Assembly: GCA_004151065.3 (NCBI GenBank)
Contig: NWUY0300017328.1
Coordinates: 6,017-43,665, forward strand
Reading direction: 5' to 3'
Length of the DNA stretch: 37,649 nt
From: Larix sibirica
Lineage: Eukaryota; Streptophyta; Pinopsida; Pinales; Pinaceae
Of the stretch, positions 8,938 to 20,676 are shown piece by piece. Every line of letters starts with the position of its first letter. The stretch's first letter is position 1. The position numbers were made by a program, and so were the translations under genes. The notes beneath the pieces are model-generated. The model was given only the letters and a program-made list of their open reading frames with translations. It made no database searches and was not told where the DNA came from.

Positions 8938-11900
8938 TGTCAATACTCTCCTTTAACATCCGTGGTACTGGTGGGGTTTCCAAGGCTAGAAACCTTATCA
9001 ATTTTTTAAAAGATACTAGCCTAGATTGCTTTCTAATACAAGAAACTATGTGTTCGGTTGCCCAGGCTATTGATTTATTTTCCAGACACTGGTCAGGTTG
9101 GTATTTTAGTGCCATGGATGCTTGCGGGCTCTCGGGGTGATTATTGTCTAGCTGGAACCCTTTAACTACGACTTTCCAAACCTTCAAGACTACGGGGGGG
9201 CTTCTTATGAGGGGATGTTTTCTCTCCAGTGACACAAACTTGGAAATTCTCAACATCTATTCCCCTTACAGAGACAAAGAACATTATTGGAGGAATTTGG
9301 AAGCCTCTGGATTACTAAGCTCCTTTAATTTGATTGTGGTAGGTGATCTTAACCTAACAATATCGCCAATAGAAATATGGGGACCATCGAGGCTGGTTGA
9401 TGACTTGTCTGATTTTTTTAAAGGTCTCTTTCAACGTGACCGCTTGATCGATGTCTTACCCAGGAAATTTGGATACACCTGGAGTAATAAACGCTCTGGT
9501 GATGGATGTGTTAGTAAAAGGTTGGATCGATTTCTTCTTGTTGAAGATTTGGCTGCTGAATTGATCAGATATAGGACCTGGACAGAGTACTCAAATATAT
9601 TGGATCACCAAGCCATTCTTCTCCAGATCGATGATTTACATACCAAGTACTTGAAGCCTTTCATATTTAATTGCACCTGGGTGAAAGATATTGATTATTG
9701 TAATCTAGTCAAGCTATTTTGGTCATAGGTACAGATTCCCGAGGGTCTTAATCCGATGGACTCTTTGATTTTTAAACTTAAAGGTTTAAAAGAGAAAACT
9801 AAGGAATGTGAAAAAATGAGAAAGCAAAGGATCGATAAGATATTTTTTCAATTAAAGGACAGATCAAGTAACTACATGTCCTTAACTATTGTGGCATATT
9901 TTCTGATGAGGATAGAATGGATTTACAAAATTTGTAGACTAGACTTAATGATATCTTGTTGGCGGAGGAAAGTTCATGGAGGCTCAAAAGCCGGGCTATA
10001 TGGGTTGACCTGGGTGACAATAATACCCGCTTCTTCCACAATTATGCATCCCACAGGAGGAATGTAAACTCAATATGGGCCATAAAAAATGACCAGGGCT
10101 GTGAAATTTCGGATCCTAAACAGATTGAGGATGTTGCACTTATTCATTTTAAAAAGCATTTTGAAGACCCTAAGACATCCAAATTATTAGAACAATTAAA
10201 TGTCTTGAGGTGTTATCCCTCATTTTTCACTATGGAAGAAGGTGAGCTGATAGGTAAATCGCCCTCATTGGAGGAAATTGAGGCTATTTTAAAGGCCTTT
10301 CAAAAAGACAAAGCACCTGGACCTGATGGATGGTTCGTTGAATTGTTTCTTACTTTTTGGGATATTATGAGTTCATATTTATTGTAGATGGTGAATTTTA
10401 CTTGAACAGAAGATTGGATAGCTGGTGGTATCAACTTGACATTCATGTCCCTCATTCCTAAAATCAACAAGCCTTTGTATTTTGAATATTTTTGGCTTGT
10501 TGCTTTATGCAACCTAGCGTATAAGTTGATATCGAAGATTATTGCAAACAGTATGCCTTTCTCATCCAGGTGGATGTCCATTGATCAATTTGGCTTTCTT
10601 GATGATAGGCAGATCCTGGACACGATTGGAATTACTCAAGAAGTCCTTCATTCAGTCAAAACAAAAAAGCAAAATTCTCTAATCCTGAAAATTGACTTGG
10701 TAAAAGCTTACGATCAGGTAAATTGGGATTTTCTCAAATTGGTTCTGCTTCAGATAGGACTCCCAATCATGGTGGTCAACTGGATCATGGAATGTGTCAG
10801 GACAACAAACTACTATGTTCTCATAAATGGTAACCCTACCCCTTTTTTCAAAAGTGGCAGAGGGCTCCGGCAGGGCTGCCCATTATCCCTACTCTTATTC
10901 CTGTTGATTATCGAAGGACTAAGCCTATTGATTAATAAAGCTAGAAATGAAAAGTCTTTCATGAGTGTGAAAATTGAAAAGAATCTCTCCATTTCTCACT
11001 TGCTTTTCATGGACGACGTCATCCGTTTCAGTTCTGATAGAGTTGAAGAATGGAGAGTTTTATCAAATATATTGAATCTCTTCTGCGCTGCCATAGGTAT
11101 GCAGATCAGTCAAAGCAAATCTGAATTCATCAGTAACTTGAAGGATAATCTACTTTTAAATGAGGTTTTAAGTTTCTTGCCCTACAAATCTTCTGATTTA
11201 AACGATGTGGTTAAGTATTTGGGATACTACATTAAACCAAATTGCTACAACCTTTATGACTGGAGATGGTTAATTAGCAAATTCGAGAAGAGGATAAATC
11301 TGTGGATGCTGAAATACCTCTCTTTTGGGGGCCGTCTCACCTTAATTAAAGCGGTTTTAAGTAGCATCCCGGTATATTGGGATCTACTGGCCAAAATACC
11401 GCAGCCTGTTTTGAAAAAATTGAACAGTTTAATGTATCAATTCCTTTGGTCCGGGAACCTGGATGGGGGACATTATCACTTGTCTAGTTGGAAATCTTTG
11501 GCCCTGCCAAAAAATATGGAGGGTGGAACATTAAAAACTTATACTGGTTCAATACTTCACTCGCGATGAAAAGCTTGTGGCGATGTTTAATGGGGAACAA
11601 CCTCTGGTCCAAGGTTCTTCACAGGAAATACATCAAAACTAATATCTACAAGTGGATTAGGAATCCTCCTTCGTCAGATGGTAAAGCCTTTTTTATATGG
11701 AAAGGATTTCTTAAAATTTTGCCATGGATTAGCTCGCAACTAGCTTGGAAAGTTGGAGGGGGATCTGAAGTTATTATTGGAGTAGATACAATCATGGGCA
11801 TCCCTGGTGGTGGCCATTTGTCACATGATCTGCGCAACTTATTCACCGATTATGGACTGCTCACATTGAACCAATTTAAGAGGTCAAATTCATTAGTTCC

Positions 11901-13077
11901 AGATACTTCTTATTGGCTTACCCCATCAGACCTCGGTCTTGCTGGAAGATGGGAAGAAGAATGGAAGCAATATGTATAGAATCTGAATTCAGCTGGAATA
12001 CGCTTATCCATGTAAAAAGACACTTTAGTTTGGGCAAAAAATACAGCAACAGGTCAGGTCTCGGCCAACGTTGCTTATCAAGCAATTGTGGAACAACATG
12101 TTGAAATTGATAGGAAGTGGTGGTTCACTGTACTGTGGAAATGGAAGATGTCCCTAAAAATAAAATGTTTCCTATGGTTATTATTCAATGAAAAAATCTT
12201 AACTTGGGAAAATTTTATGCGACGGGGAAAATATGGGCCTAGCATGTGCTTCCTCTGCAAAAACGCTATGGATTCATGCAATCATTTGTTTTTCCATTGT
12301 GTATTTTCTTTGGAGGTCTTGAAACAAATTTGCTTGAAGCTGAATATTAAGTACGATTGGTCTGTATGCAACTTTGAAATTGCTTATCTGGAGTGGAAAC
12401 AAAAGCATAGGGATTTCATCATTATCCCAGGTTTATTGGCTTGGTCCATTTGGAAAACGCGAAATTTGGCTATCTTTCAAGATATTTCTCCTTCTATCAA
12501 CCATACTTTAATCTCTTTCTGGCAAATGCATCACCTATATGCAAAGTCTGATATACATAAACATAAGATCAATAGAGCATGCAATCTCTCACAGTCTGAA
12601 TTTGATAATATTATAGGCTATTTTGACGGAGTTGCGTCTGATTACAAGTGTGGTGCGAGTTTTATCATCTTTTGTGGACAGTCTCTCACTCTCAAATTCC
12701 GACTGTTTGGAGGCTTGGGTACAAACACAAAAGTTGAACTACTTGGAATTTGGGGTCTATTAAAGGCGGCTCATATTTGTGGTTTAGATTCAATTCGAAT
12801 TTATGGTGATTCACAAGTTGTCATTAACTGGGCAAATAAAAAATCCAATCTGAAGAATGTTTCCCTACATAATTGGTGTCTCAGAATTTATGATTTATTG
12901 GATAGGTTTCAGAATCTCTCCATTGTTCACACATACAGAGAAAACAATGTTGTAGCGGATGCGCTATCCAAGTTAGCTATTGATGGTGATCCAGGTACTC
13001 TTCTTTGGGAAGAATGGGTGGATGAACAACTTGTCAATAATGGTCTTTGTAGCTCTTTCCTTTCTGAAAGTTTGTGA
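8937..13077 (+). pseudogene. LINE-A ORF2 (EN-RT-zf-RVT-RNase H), copy 1, degenerate
   Basis: ATG 8937 starts MSILSFNIRGTGG, the canonical endonuclease N-terminus, followed by Q-E-T-M, N-I-Y-S-P-Y and V-G-D-L-N (to about 9720). The reverse transcriptase includes DKAPGPDGW (about 10307-10333), RGLRQGCPLS (about 10859-10888) and FMDDV (about 11008-11022, the FxDD active site). The zf-RVT follows (C-F-L-C then C-N-H-L-F-F-H-C, about 12250-12300). RNase H (about 12610-13000) keeps all four acidic positions: GYFDG, K-V-E-L, Y-G-D-S and V-A-D-A. Lesions are TGA 9138-9140, TAG 9726-9728, a frameshift near 9900, TAG 10385-10387, TGA 10403-10405, a frameshift near 11515, TAG 11977-11979 and a TAA near 12013. 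Translation would depend on the ORF1 stop, which it overlaps. Family certain; dead. Confidence 0.93.
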
Positions 13078-13233
13078 CTTTTTCCTTGACATGAAGATGC
13101 AGTAGGGTATCTTTTGATAAGTTTTTGATGTAATGAACACATATATATGTATGTGGGTTTTGTATCGGTCTATACGTTCTATATTTGTTGCAGAAGTGGT
13201 AGTAGTGACATGGATGTTTTGTCCATGCATAAT

Positions 13234-13269
13234 TGTACTTTTTGATTTCAATGAAATAACAAAAGTACA
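13234..13269 (+). other. 3'-terminal stem-loop of LINE-A (copy 1)
   Basis: A perfect 9-bp stem, TGTACTTTT (13234-13242) with AAAAGTACA (13261-13269), encloses an 18-nt loop TGATTTCAATGAAATAAC. It is the last recognisable sequence of the element. LINE-D has a stem of different sequence with a closely similar 18-nt loop at the equivalent place, and fragment E has a shorter version. A role as the 3' recognition structure for the LINE reverse transcriptase is inference from other LINEs. Confidence 0.65.
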
Positions 13270-13270
13270 T

Positions 13271-13881
13271 NNNNNNNNNNNNNNNNNNNNNNNNNNNNNN
13301 NNNNNNNNNNNNNNNNNNNNNNNNNNNNNNNNNNNNNNNNNNNNNNNNNNNNNNNNNNNNNNNNNNNNNNNNNNNNNNNNNNNNNNNNNNNNNNNNNNNN
13401 NNNNNNNNNNNNNNNNNNNNNNNNNNNNNNNNNNNNNNNNNNNNNNNNNNNNNNNNNNNNNNNNNNNNNNNNNNNNNNNNNNNNNNNNNNNNNNNNNNNN
13501 NNNNNNNNNNNNNNNNNNNNNNNNNNNNNNNNNNNNNNNNNNNNNNNNNNNNNNNNNNNNNNNNNNNNNNNNNNNNNNNNNNNNNNNNNNNNNNNNNNNN
13601 NNNNNNNNNNNNNNNNNNNNNNNNNNNNNNNNNNNNNNNNNNNNNNNNNNNNNNNNNNNNNNNNNNNNNNNNNNNNNNNNNNNNNNNNNNNNNNNNNNNN
13701 NNNNNNNNNNNNNNNNNNNNNNNNNNNNNNNNNNNNNNNNNNNNNNNNNNNNNNNNNNNNNNNNNNNNNNNNNNNNNNNNNNNNNNNNNNNNNNNNNNNN
13801 NNNNNNNNNNNNNNNNNNNNNNNNNNNNNNNNNNNNNNNNNNNNNNNNNNNNNNNNNNNNNNNNNNNNNNNNNNNNNNNNN
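13271..13881. other. Assembly gap (611 N)
   Basis: An unbroken run of N, starting one base after the last base of the LINE-A stem-loop region. No sequence is available. Its position exactly between two copies of one LINE 3' half matters for interpreting the duplication. Confidence 1.
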
Positions 13882-14100
13882 CGAATTTTCATAAAAATTT
13901 AAAAATTTTTTAAAAACGACATTAATACAAAATTTATTGGTGCGGAAATAATAATTGTTTCATTACGACAACTTTAATTAAAAAGTCTTTAGTACTAAAT
14001 CTAATTTAATTTATGCTTTAGTAACATGGTGATAATGACAAACCTTAACACATAAATTAAGATCATGATTATTGTAATAAAAGTATTGACAGGTCAGAAN
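13882..14100. other. AT-rich unidentified sequence between the gap and LINE-A copy 2
   Basis: These 218 bp are very AT-rich and are followed by one ambiguous base (N at 14100). They do not match any LINE segment in the window and contain no credible ORF. The abrupt change into the LINE at 14101, marked by the N, looks like a contig join rather than a biological junction. Confidence 0.6.
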
Positions 14101-17100
14101 GCTTGCGGGCTCTCGGGGTGATTATTGTCTAGCTGGAACCCTTTAACTACGACTTTCCAAACCTTCAAGACTACGGGGGGGCTTCTTATGAGGGGATGTT
14201 TTCTCTCCAGTGACACAAACTTGGAAATTCTCAACATCTATTCCCCTTACAGAGACAAAGAACATTATTGGAGGAATTTGGAAGCCTCTGGATTACTAAG
14301 CTCCTTTAATTTGATTGTGGTAGGTGATCTTAACCTAACAATATCGCCAATAGAAATATGGGGACCATCGAGGCTGGTTGATGACTTGTCTGATTTTTTT
14401 AAAGGTCTCTTTCAACGTGACCGCTTGATCGATGTCTTACCCAGGAAATTTGGATACACCTGGAGTAATAAACGCTCTGGTGATGGATGTGTTAGTAAAA
14501 GGTTGGATCGATTTCTTCTTGTTGAAGATTTGGCTGCTGAATTGATCAGATATAGGACCTGGACAGAGTACTCAAATATATTGGATCACCAAGCCATTCT
14601 TCTCCAGATCGATGATTTACATACCAAGTACTTGAAGCCTTTCAGATTTAATTGCACCTGGGTGAAAGATATTGATTATTGTAATCTAGTCAAGCTATTT
14701 TGGTCATAGGTACAGATTCCCGAGGGTCTTAATCCGATGGACTCTTTGATTTTTAAACTTAAAGGTTTAAAAGAGAAAACTAAGGAATGTGAAAAAATGA
14801 GAAAGCAAAGGATCGATAAGATATTTTTTCAATTAAAGGACAGATCAAGTAACTACATGTCCTTAACTATTGTGGCATATTTTCTGATGAGGATAGAATG
14901 GATTTACAAAATTTGTAGACTAGACTTAATGATATCTTGTTGGCGGAGGAAAGTTCATGGAGGCTCAAAAGCCGGGCTATATGGGTTGACCTGGGTGACA
15001 ATAATACCCGCTTCTTCCACAATTATGCATCCCACAGGAGGAATGTAAACTCAATATGGGCCATAAAAAATGACCAGGGCTGTGAAATTTCGGATCCTAA
15101 ACAGATTGAGGATGTTGCACTTATTCATTTTAAAAAGCATTTTGAAGACCCTAAGACATCCAAATTATTAGAACAATTAAATGTCTTGAGGTGTTATCCC
15201 TCATTTTTCACTATGGAAGAAGGTGAGCTGATAGGTAAATCGCCCTCATTGGAGGAAATTGAGGCTATTTTAAAGGCCTTTCAAAAAGACAAAGCACCTG
15301 GACCTGATGGATGGTTCGTTGAATTGTTTCTTACTTTTTGGGATATTATGAGTTCATATTTATTGTAGATGGTGAATTTTACTTGAACAGAAGATTGGAT
15401 AGCTGGTGGTATCAACTTGACATTCATGTCCCTCATTCCTAAAATCAACAAGCCTTTGTCTTTTGAATATTTTTGGCTTGTTGCTTTATGCAACCTAGCG
15501 TATAAGTTGATATCGAAGATTATTGCAAACAGTATGCCTTTCTCATCCAGGTGGATGTCCATTGATCAATTTGGCTTTCTTGATGATAGGCAGATCCTGG
15601 ACACGATTGGAATTACTCAAGAAGTCCTTCATTCAGTCAAAACAAAAAAGCAAAATTCTCTAATCCTGAAAATTGACTTGGTAAAAGCTTACGATCAGGT
15701 AAATTGGGATTTTCTCAAATTGGTTCTGCTTCAGATAGGACTCCCAATCATGGTGGTCAACTGGATCATGGCATGTGTCAGGACAACAAACTACTATGTT
15801 CTCATAAATGGTAACCCTACCCCTTTTTTCAAAAGTGGCAGAGGGCTCCGGCAGGGCTGCCCATTATCCCTACTCTTATTCCTGTTGATTATCGAAGGAC
15901 TAAGCCTATTGATTAATAAAGCTAGAAATGAAAAGTCTTTCATGAGTGTGAAAATTGAAAAGAATCTCTCCATTTCTCACTTGCTTTTCATGGACGACGT
16001 CATCCGTTTCAGTTCTGATAGAGTTGAAGAATGGAGAGTTTTATCAAATATATTGAATCTCTTCTGCGCTGCCATAGGTATGCAGATCAGTCAAAGCAAA
16101 TCTGAATTCATCAGTAACTTGAAGGATAATCTACTTTTAAATGAGGTTTTAAGTTTCTTGCCCTACAAATCTTCTGATTTAAACGATGTGGTTAAGTATT
16201 TGGGATACTACATTAAACCAAATTGCTACAACCTTTATGACTGGAGATGGTTAATTAGCAAATTCGAGAAGAGGATAAATCTGTGGATGCTGAAATACCT
16301 CTCTTTGGAGGGCCGTCTCACCTTACTTAAAGCGGTTTTAAGTAGCATCCCGGTATATTGGGATCTACTGGCCAAAATACCGCAGCCTGTTTTGAAAAAA
16401 TTGAACAGTTTAATGTATCAATTCCTTTGGTCCGGGAACCTGGATGGGGGACATTATCACTTGTCTAGTTGGAAATCTTTGGCCCTGCCAAAAAATATGG
16501 AGGGTGGAACATTAAAAACTTATACTGGTTCAATACTTCACTCGCGATGAAAAGCTTGTGGCGATGTTTAATGGGGAACAACCTCTGGTCCAAGGTTCTT
16601 CACAGGAAATACATCAAAACTAATATCTACAAGTGGATTAGGAATCCTCCTTCGTCAGATGGTAAAGCCTTTTTTATATGGAAAGGATTTCTTAAAATTT
16701 TGCCATGGATTAGCTCGCAACTAGCTTGGAAAGTTGGAGGGGGATCTGAAGTTATTATTGGAGTAGATACAATCATGGGCATCCCTGGTGGTGGCCATTT
16801 GTCACATGATCTGCGCAACTTATTCACCGATTATGGACTGCTCACATTGAACCAATTTAAGAGGTCAAATTCATTAGTTCCAGATACTTCTTATTGGCTT
16901 ACCCCATCAGACCTCGGTCTTGCTGGAAGATGGGAAGAAGAATGGAAGCAATATGTATAGAATCTGAATTCAGCTGGAATACGCTTATCCATGTAAAAAG
17001 ACACTTTAGTTTGGGCAAAAAATACAGCAACAGGTCAGGTCTCGGCCAACGTTGCTTATCAAGCAATTGTGGAACAACATGTTGAAATTGATAGGAAGTG

Positions 17101-18058
17101 GTGGTTCACTGTATTGTGGAAATGGAAGATGTCCCTAAAAATAAAATGTTTCCTATGGTTATTATTCAATGAAAAAATCTTAACTTGGGAAAATTTTATG
17201 CGACGGGGAAAATATGGGCCTAGCATGTGCTTCCTCTGCAAAAACGCTATGGATTCATGCAATCATTTGTTTTTCCATTGTGTATTTTCTTTGGAGGTCT
17301 TGAAACAAATTTGCTTGAAGCTGAATATTAAGTACGATTGGTCTGTATGCAACTTTGAAATTGCTTATCTGGAGTGGAAACAAAAGCATAGGGATTTCAT
17401 CATTATCCCAGGTTTATTGGCTTGGTCCATTTGGAAAACGCGAAATTTGGCTATCTTTCAAGATATTTCTCCTTCTATCAACCATACTTTAATCTCTTTC
17501 TGGCAAATGCATCACCTATATGCAAAGTCTGATATACATAAACATAAGATCAATAGAGCATGCAATCTCTCACAGTCTGAATTTGATAATATTATAGGCT
17601 ATTTTGACGGAGTTGCGTCTGATTACAAGTGTGGTGCGAGTTTTATCATCTTTTGTGGACAGTCTCTCACTCTCAAATTCCGACTGTTTGGAGGCTTGGG
17701 TACAAACACAAAAGTTGAACTACTTGGAATTTGGGGTCTATTAAAGGCGGCTCATATTTGTGGTTTAGATTCAATTCGAATTTATGGTGATTCACAAGTT
17801 GTCATTAACTGGGCAAATAAAAAATCCAATCTGAAGAATGTTTCCCTACATAATTGGTGTCTCAGAATTTATGATTTATTGGATAGGTTTCAGAATCTCT
17901 CCATTGTTCACACATACAGAGAAAACAATGCTGTAGCGGATGCGCTATCCAAGTTAGCTATTGATGGTGATCCAGGTACTCTTCTTTGGGAAGAATGGGT
18001 GGATGAACAACTTGTCAATAATGGTCTTTGTAGCTCTTTCCTTTCTGAAAGTTTGTGA
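14101..18058 (+). pseudogene. LINE-A ORF2, copy 2 (5'-incomplete, degenerate)
   Basis: This is the same ORF2 remnant as at 8937-13077, but it lacks the first 61 codons of the endonuclease because the duplicate begins at 14101. Its domains and lesions correspond base for base at +4,981: FMDDV at about 15989-16003, zf-RVT at about 17231-17281 and RNase H at about 17591-17980. Coding differences from copy 1 include Ile to Arg (endonuclease end), Tyr to Ser and Glu to Ala (RT), Phe-Gly to Leu-Glu (RT thumb region) and Val to Ala next to the last RNase H Asp. It is not functional. It should not be counted as a separate locus until the assembly is verified. Confidence 0.9.
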
Positions 18059-18214
18059 CTTTTTCCTTGACATGAAGATGCAGTAGGGTATCTTTTGATA
18101 AGTTTTTGATGTAATGAACACATATATATGTATGTGGGTTTTGTATCGGTCTATACGTTCTATATTTGTTGCAGAAGTGGTAGTAGTGACATGGATGTTT
18201 TGTCCATGCATAAT

Positions 18215-18250
18215 TGTACTTTTTGATTTCAATGAAATAACAAAAGTACA
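18215..18250 (+). other. 3'-terminal stem-loop of LINE-A (copy 2)
   Basis: Identical to 13234-13269: stem 18215-18223 with 18242-18250 and an 18-nt loop. Here the downstream sequence is visible: eight T and then unrelated DNA (CTCTGAAAAAACCC), with no A-rich tail. Confidence 0.65.
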
Positions 18251-18536
18251 TTTTTTTTCTCTGAAAAAACCCAAAATTCCTCAACCACTTCATCCAAAAT
18301 AAATATATATCCATATGTTATTTCATTTATTCCACTTTAATGTATTTCCTTTACTTCACTTCACTTCACTTTGACATTACTTTGTTTATAAACATGCCAT
18401 GCACCTGGACATTACTATTTTTTTATTAACATGTCATGCACCTAGAATCAATTCATTATCCTCTTAAAATGGTAAGAAGAGAAAGTTATATATGATACAT
18501 CCTTTATTGTAAATCTTTTACTTTATTCATATCCAT

Positions 18537-18618
18537 AATCATATATGTCTCTTTCCCACCAAGGTCAATTAGTTGTTAATCATATATGTCTCTTTCCCAC
18601 CAAGGTCAATTAGTTGTT
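18537..18618. repeat. Perfect 41-bp tandem duplication (2 copies)
   Basis: Units 18537-18577 and 18578-18618 are identical and begin AATCATATATGTCTCTTTCC. Complete identity implies a recent event, such as replication slippage or templated end-joining. Confidence 0.95.
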
Positions 18619-19527
18619 GTTCAGTTAGTAGGGTTCAACTAATCTAATGTACAAGGGCAAGTAAACTTGGATGTGGGCATAATCTATCTCACTTTTGTTT
18701 GCATATCCAAGATGAATTGCGTTCTCAACTATACTAATACTCTATCCACGGCATTTGCATTGCCTTTTGCACGAGAATATGACTAGGTAGTGTGCAATGA
18801 TTAGGACCCTCTCATCATATTAACACCATAGGCCCTACACACATGTCAATACTCAATGTTGGGATAAGGGGTATTTATATTTGTTGTCACCAACCTCTGA
18901 CACCACATGGATATGCACTTTTTTTTGTTTCGCCATCAAGATGTGTAAAGTAAATCCACAAGGGAAAACCTTTGAATACCGGGTTTTTAAGCAAATGTGT
19001 AGCCTTCTACATGTAGAATAAAATCACAAAGATGAGCAAAGACGAGCTTTATTGAAAGAATGTGAAAAATACACATTACGCATTTCATCAAGCAAAGAAA
19101 TTAAACATAATCATTATTTAAATATTGGTTTATTGGAATTTTTTCTTTGCACTTGCTTTTGCAAGGAGTGAACGTAGTTGGCGATTTCCTCCACAAGTGC
19201 ATTTCCTATATACTCAAAATTTGTTCAATATCAAAATGAAATATAAAATGTGAATATAGAAATACATTAAAGATAAATTTAATGTATTTTCAATTATCAA
19301 AATTATTGCCATAATAAATTTTGTATGAAGAGCTTGAAACAAGTTTCTAAAGCCACAATAACTATATGGATATGAAAATACAAATCTAAAGCTACAACAT
19401 ACTCACCTTGAGGTAAACACAAAGTGATGACATGTTGAAAAATTTGCTTCAACATTCCCCGGAACCTTTTCTCAATAACTTGATTGTGCCAACTCATACA
19501 AGTATAGGCTTTAATGGACAAACAATT

Positions 19528-19639
19528 GTACAAGGAAACATCCAAATGCATTTAAGTCTAGGAAATGTTAGTAACAAATGGTAGTACAAGGAAACAACAA
19601 GATGCATGTAACTCTAGGTAATGTCAGTAACACATAGTA
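19528..19639. repeat. Diverged 56-bp tandem duplication (2 copies)
   Basis: Units 19528-19583 and 19584-19639 both begin GTACAAGGAAACA and share the order TCTAGG, AATGT, AGTAACA. I estimate about 80% identity by eye, so this duplication is older than the 41-bp one. Confidence 0.8.
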
Positions 19640-20659
19640 ATCAAAATGAAGCACCAATTATGTATGCAAGTTCCTCTTCTAACACTTGAAAGATTCAATA
19701 TCCTAAGTGCATTCGAGAGAGGTACAATCCATCCATGACCCATCATTTCTTGGTTAACATATCATACTCTATAATTGAGTTGTAGTGTAAGAAGCACATC
19801 AACGCTCCCCTACCCCAGTTAAGAGTGCCAAGAATAGCAAGGAATAAGGAAGCACAAAAACCCTCCCCTAACCCAATTCTTTGTGCTCAATAAATTGTTG
19901 TTGGTAAGTTGGGTTGTGGTCTAATAGATTAGTGGAAGTTTAACATAGCCTGGGATGAACTCAATACATTCTATACGTGCTTTGACCTTCAAGGCATTCA
20001 ATCCATACTAGCGACATTGGCATGTGAAGGAGTTCAAAGTGACCAGTTTCAAGTATGGTGTTTTCCTTAGCTTACTCTAACTTTTTTATGTTATTACTCT
20101 TGTGCATTTCTTCTAGAGGTACTGATTTATATTAAGATGGAACAATTGTCTTGAGACTTAAGTGGACTATAGCTTGAAATTATTAATGAATTTCTCAAAC
20201 ACAAAAATAGGGGTACCAGATCGGGAGGCCATATTAAATTAGGAGAGCTAAATCCAAGGGAATTAAGTAGTTGCTTATATGAGGTAATACAATTGTGCAC
20301 CTGGGTATAATGGGTTTCGAATATCAATGTTACATGAGAAAATTGAAATTTTGTAATGCAAATCTCTTATTGCCCATAGATACAAGACATATGTGGTTAT
20401 AATTGTATAATTTATGGCATTAAGTAAGGATAGCTCTAAAGATTGTTGTGAAGGCATATGTTGCACATTGTGGTCGATTTGGGTGTTGAGATATCTCTTC
20501 TTTTGTTTCTATAATCGATCTATGATCAATAATATTAATCTTGCTTATGGCTACCTATAATGGTATTTAGCAATGGATCATTTCAAGTGTTATATCCATC
20601 GTATTTGATAATCACATATGATAGAATGAGTGTGTCTTTATTGAAAGCATTCTACATGC

Positions 20660-20676
20660 AACATAAAGTTATTATG
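20660..20676. repeat. Target-site duplication of the SINE-like element, left copy
   Basis: AACATAAAGTTATTATG is repeated exactly at 20921-20937, directly flanking a sequence with a tRNA-like head and an A-rich tail. A 17-bp perfect match at exactly these positions is very unlikely by chance. Confidence 0.92.

Larger units (their letters stand above)
8215..13270 (+). mobile_element. LINE-A, 3' portion (copy 1)
   Basis: This is the continuation of LINE-A beyond the LINE-B insertion: the rest of ORF1 (8215-8937), ORF2 (8937-13077) and a 3' UTR of about 190 bp ending in a stem-loop (13234-13269). Without LINE-B and one TSD copy, the LINE-A material in the window is about 6.3 kb, close to full length for this group. 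Sequence stops at 13270, where the N run begins, so the true 3' junction and TSD of this copy cannot be seen. The part from 9120 onward recurs at 14101-18250. Confidence 0.92.
14101..18250 (+). mobile_element. LINE-A 3' half, second copy (near-identical duplicate of 9120-13270)
   Basis: This copy is collinear with 9120-13270 at a constant offset of 4,981 bases and has no indels that I could see. I found eight substitutions, for example 9664 T/14645 G, 10479 A/15460 C, 10791 A/15772 C, 11326 T/16307 G, 11328 G/16309 A, 11345 A/16326 C, 12133 C/17114 T and 12950 T/17931 C, or about 0.2%. All stop codons and frameshifts of copy 1 are shared, so the two are the same insertion duplicated, not independent insertions. 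The copy keeps the 3' stem-loop (18215-18250) and continues into non-LINE DNA after a run of eight T. Confidence 0.93.
18251..20659. other. Non-coding, AT-rich spacer
   Basis: No gene can be supported here. All open frames are short and lack protein-like composition. Recognisable contents are an exact 41-bp tandem duplication (18537-18618) and a diverged 56-bp tandem duplication (19528-19639), annotated separately. The rest may be old, unrecognisable transposon DNA. Confidence 0.6.

Noticed and set aside
13133-13894. Open frames across the N gap on both strands
   Set aside because: They consist mainly of undetermined residues from N and carry no coding information.
14081-18265. LINE-A copy 2 as an independent 5'-truncated insertion
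   Set aside because: No TSD is visible between the sequence before 14101 and after 18250, and all lesions of copy 1 are shared. A lone N marks the 5' junction, so an assembly join or duplication fits better.
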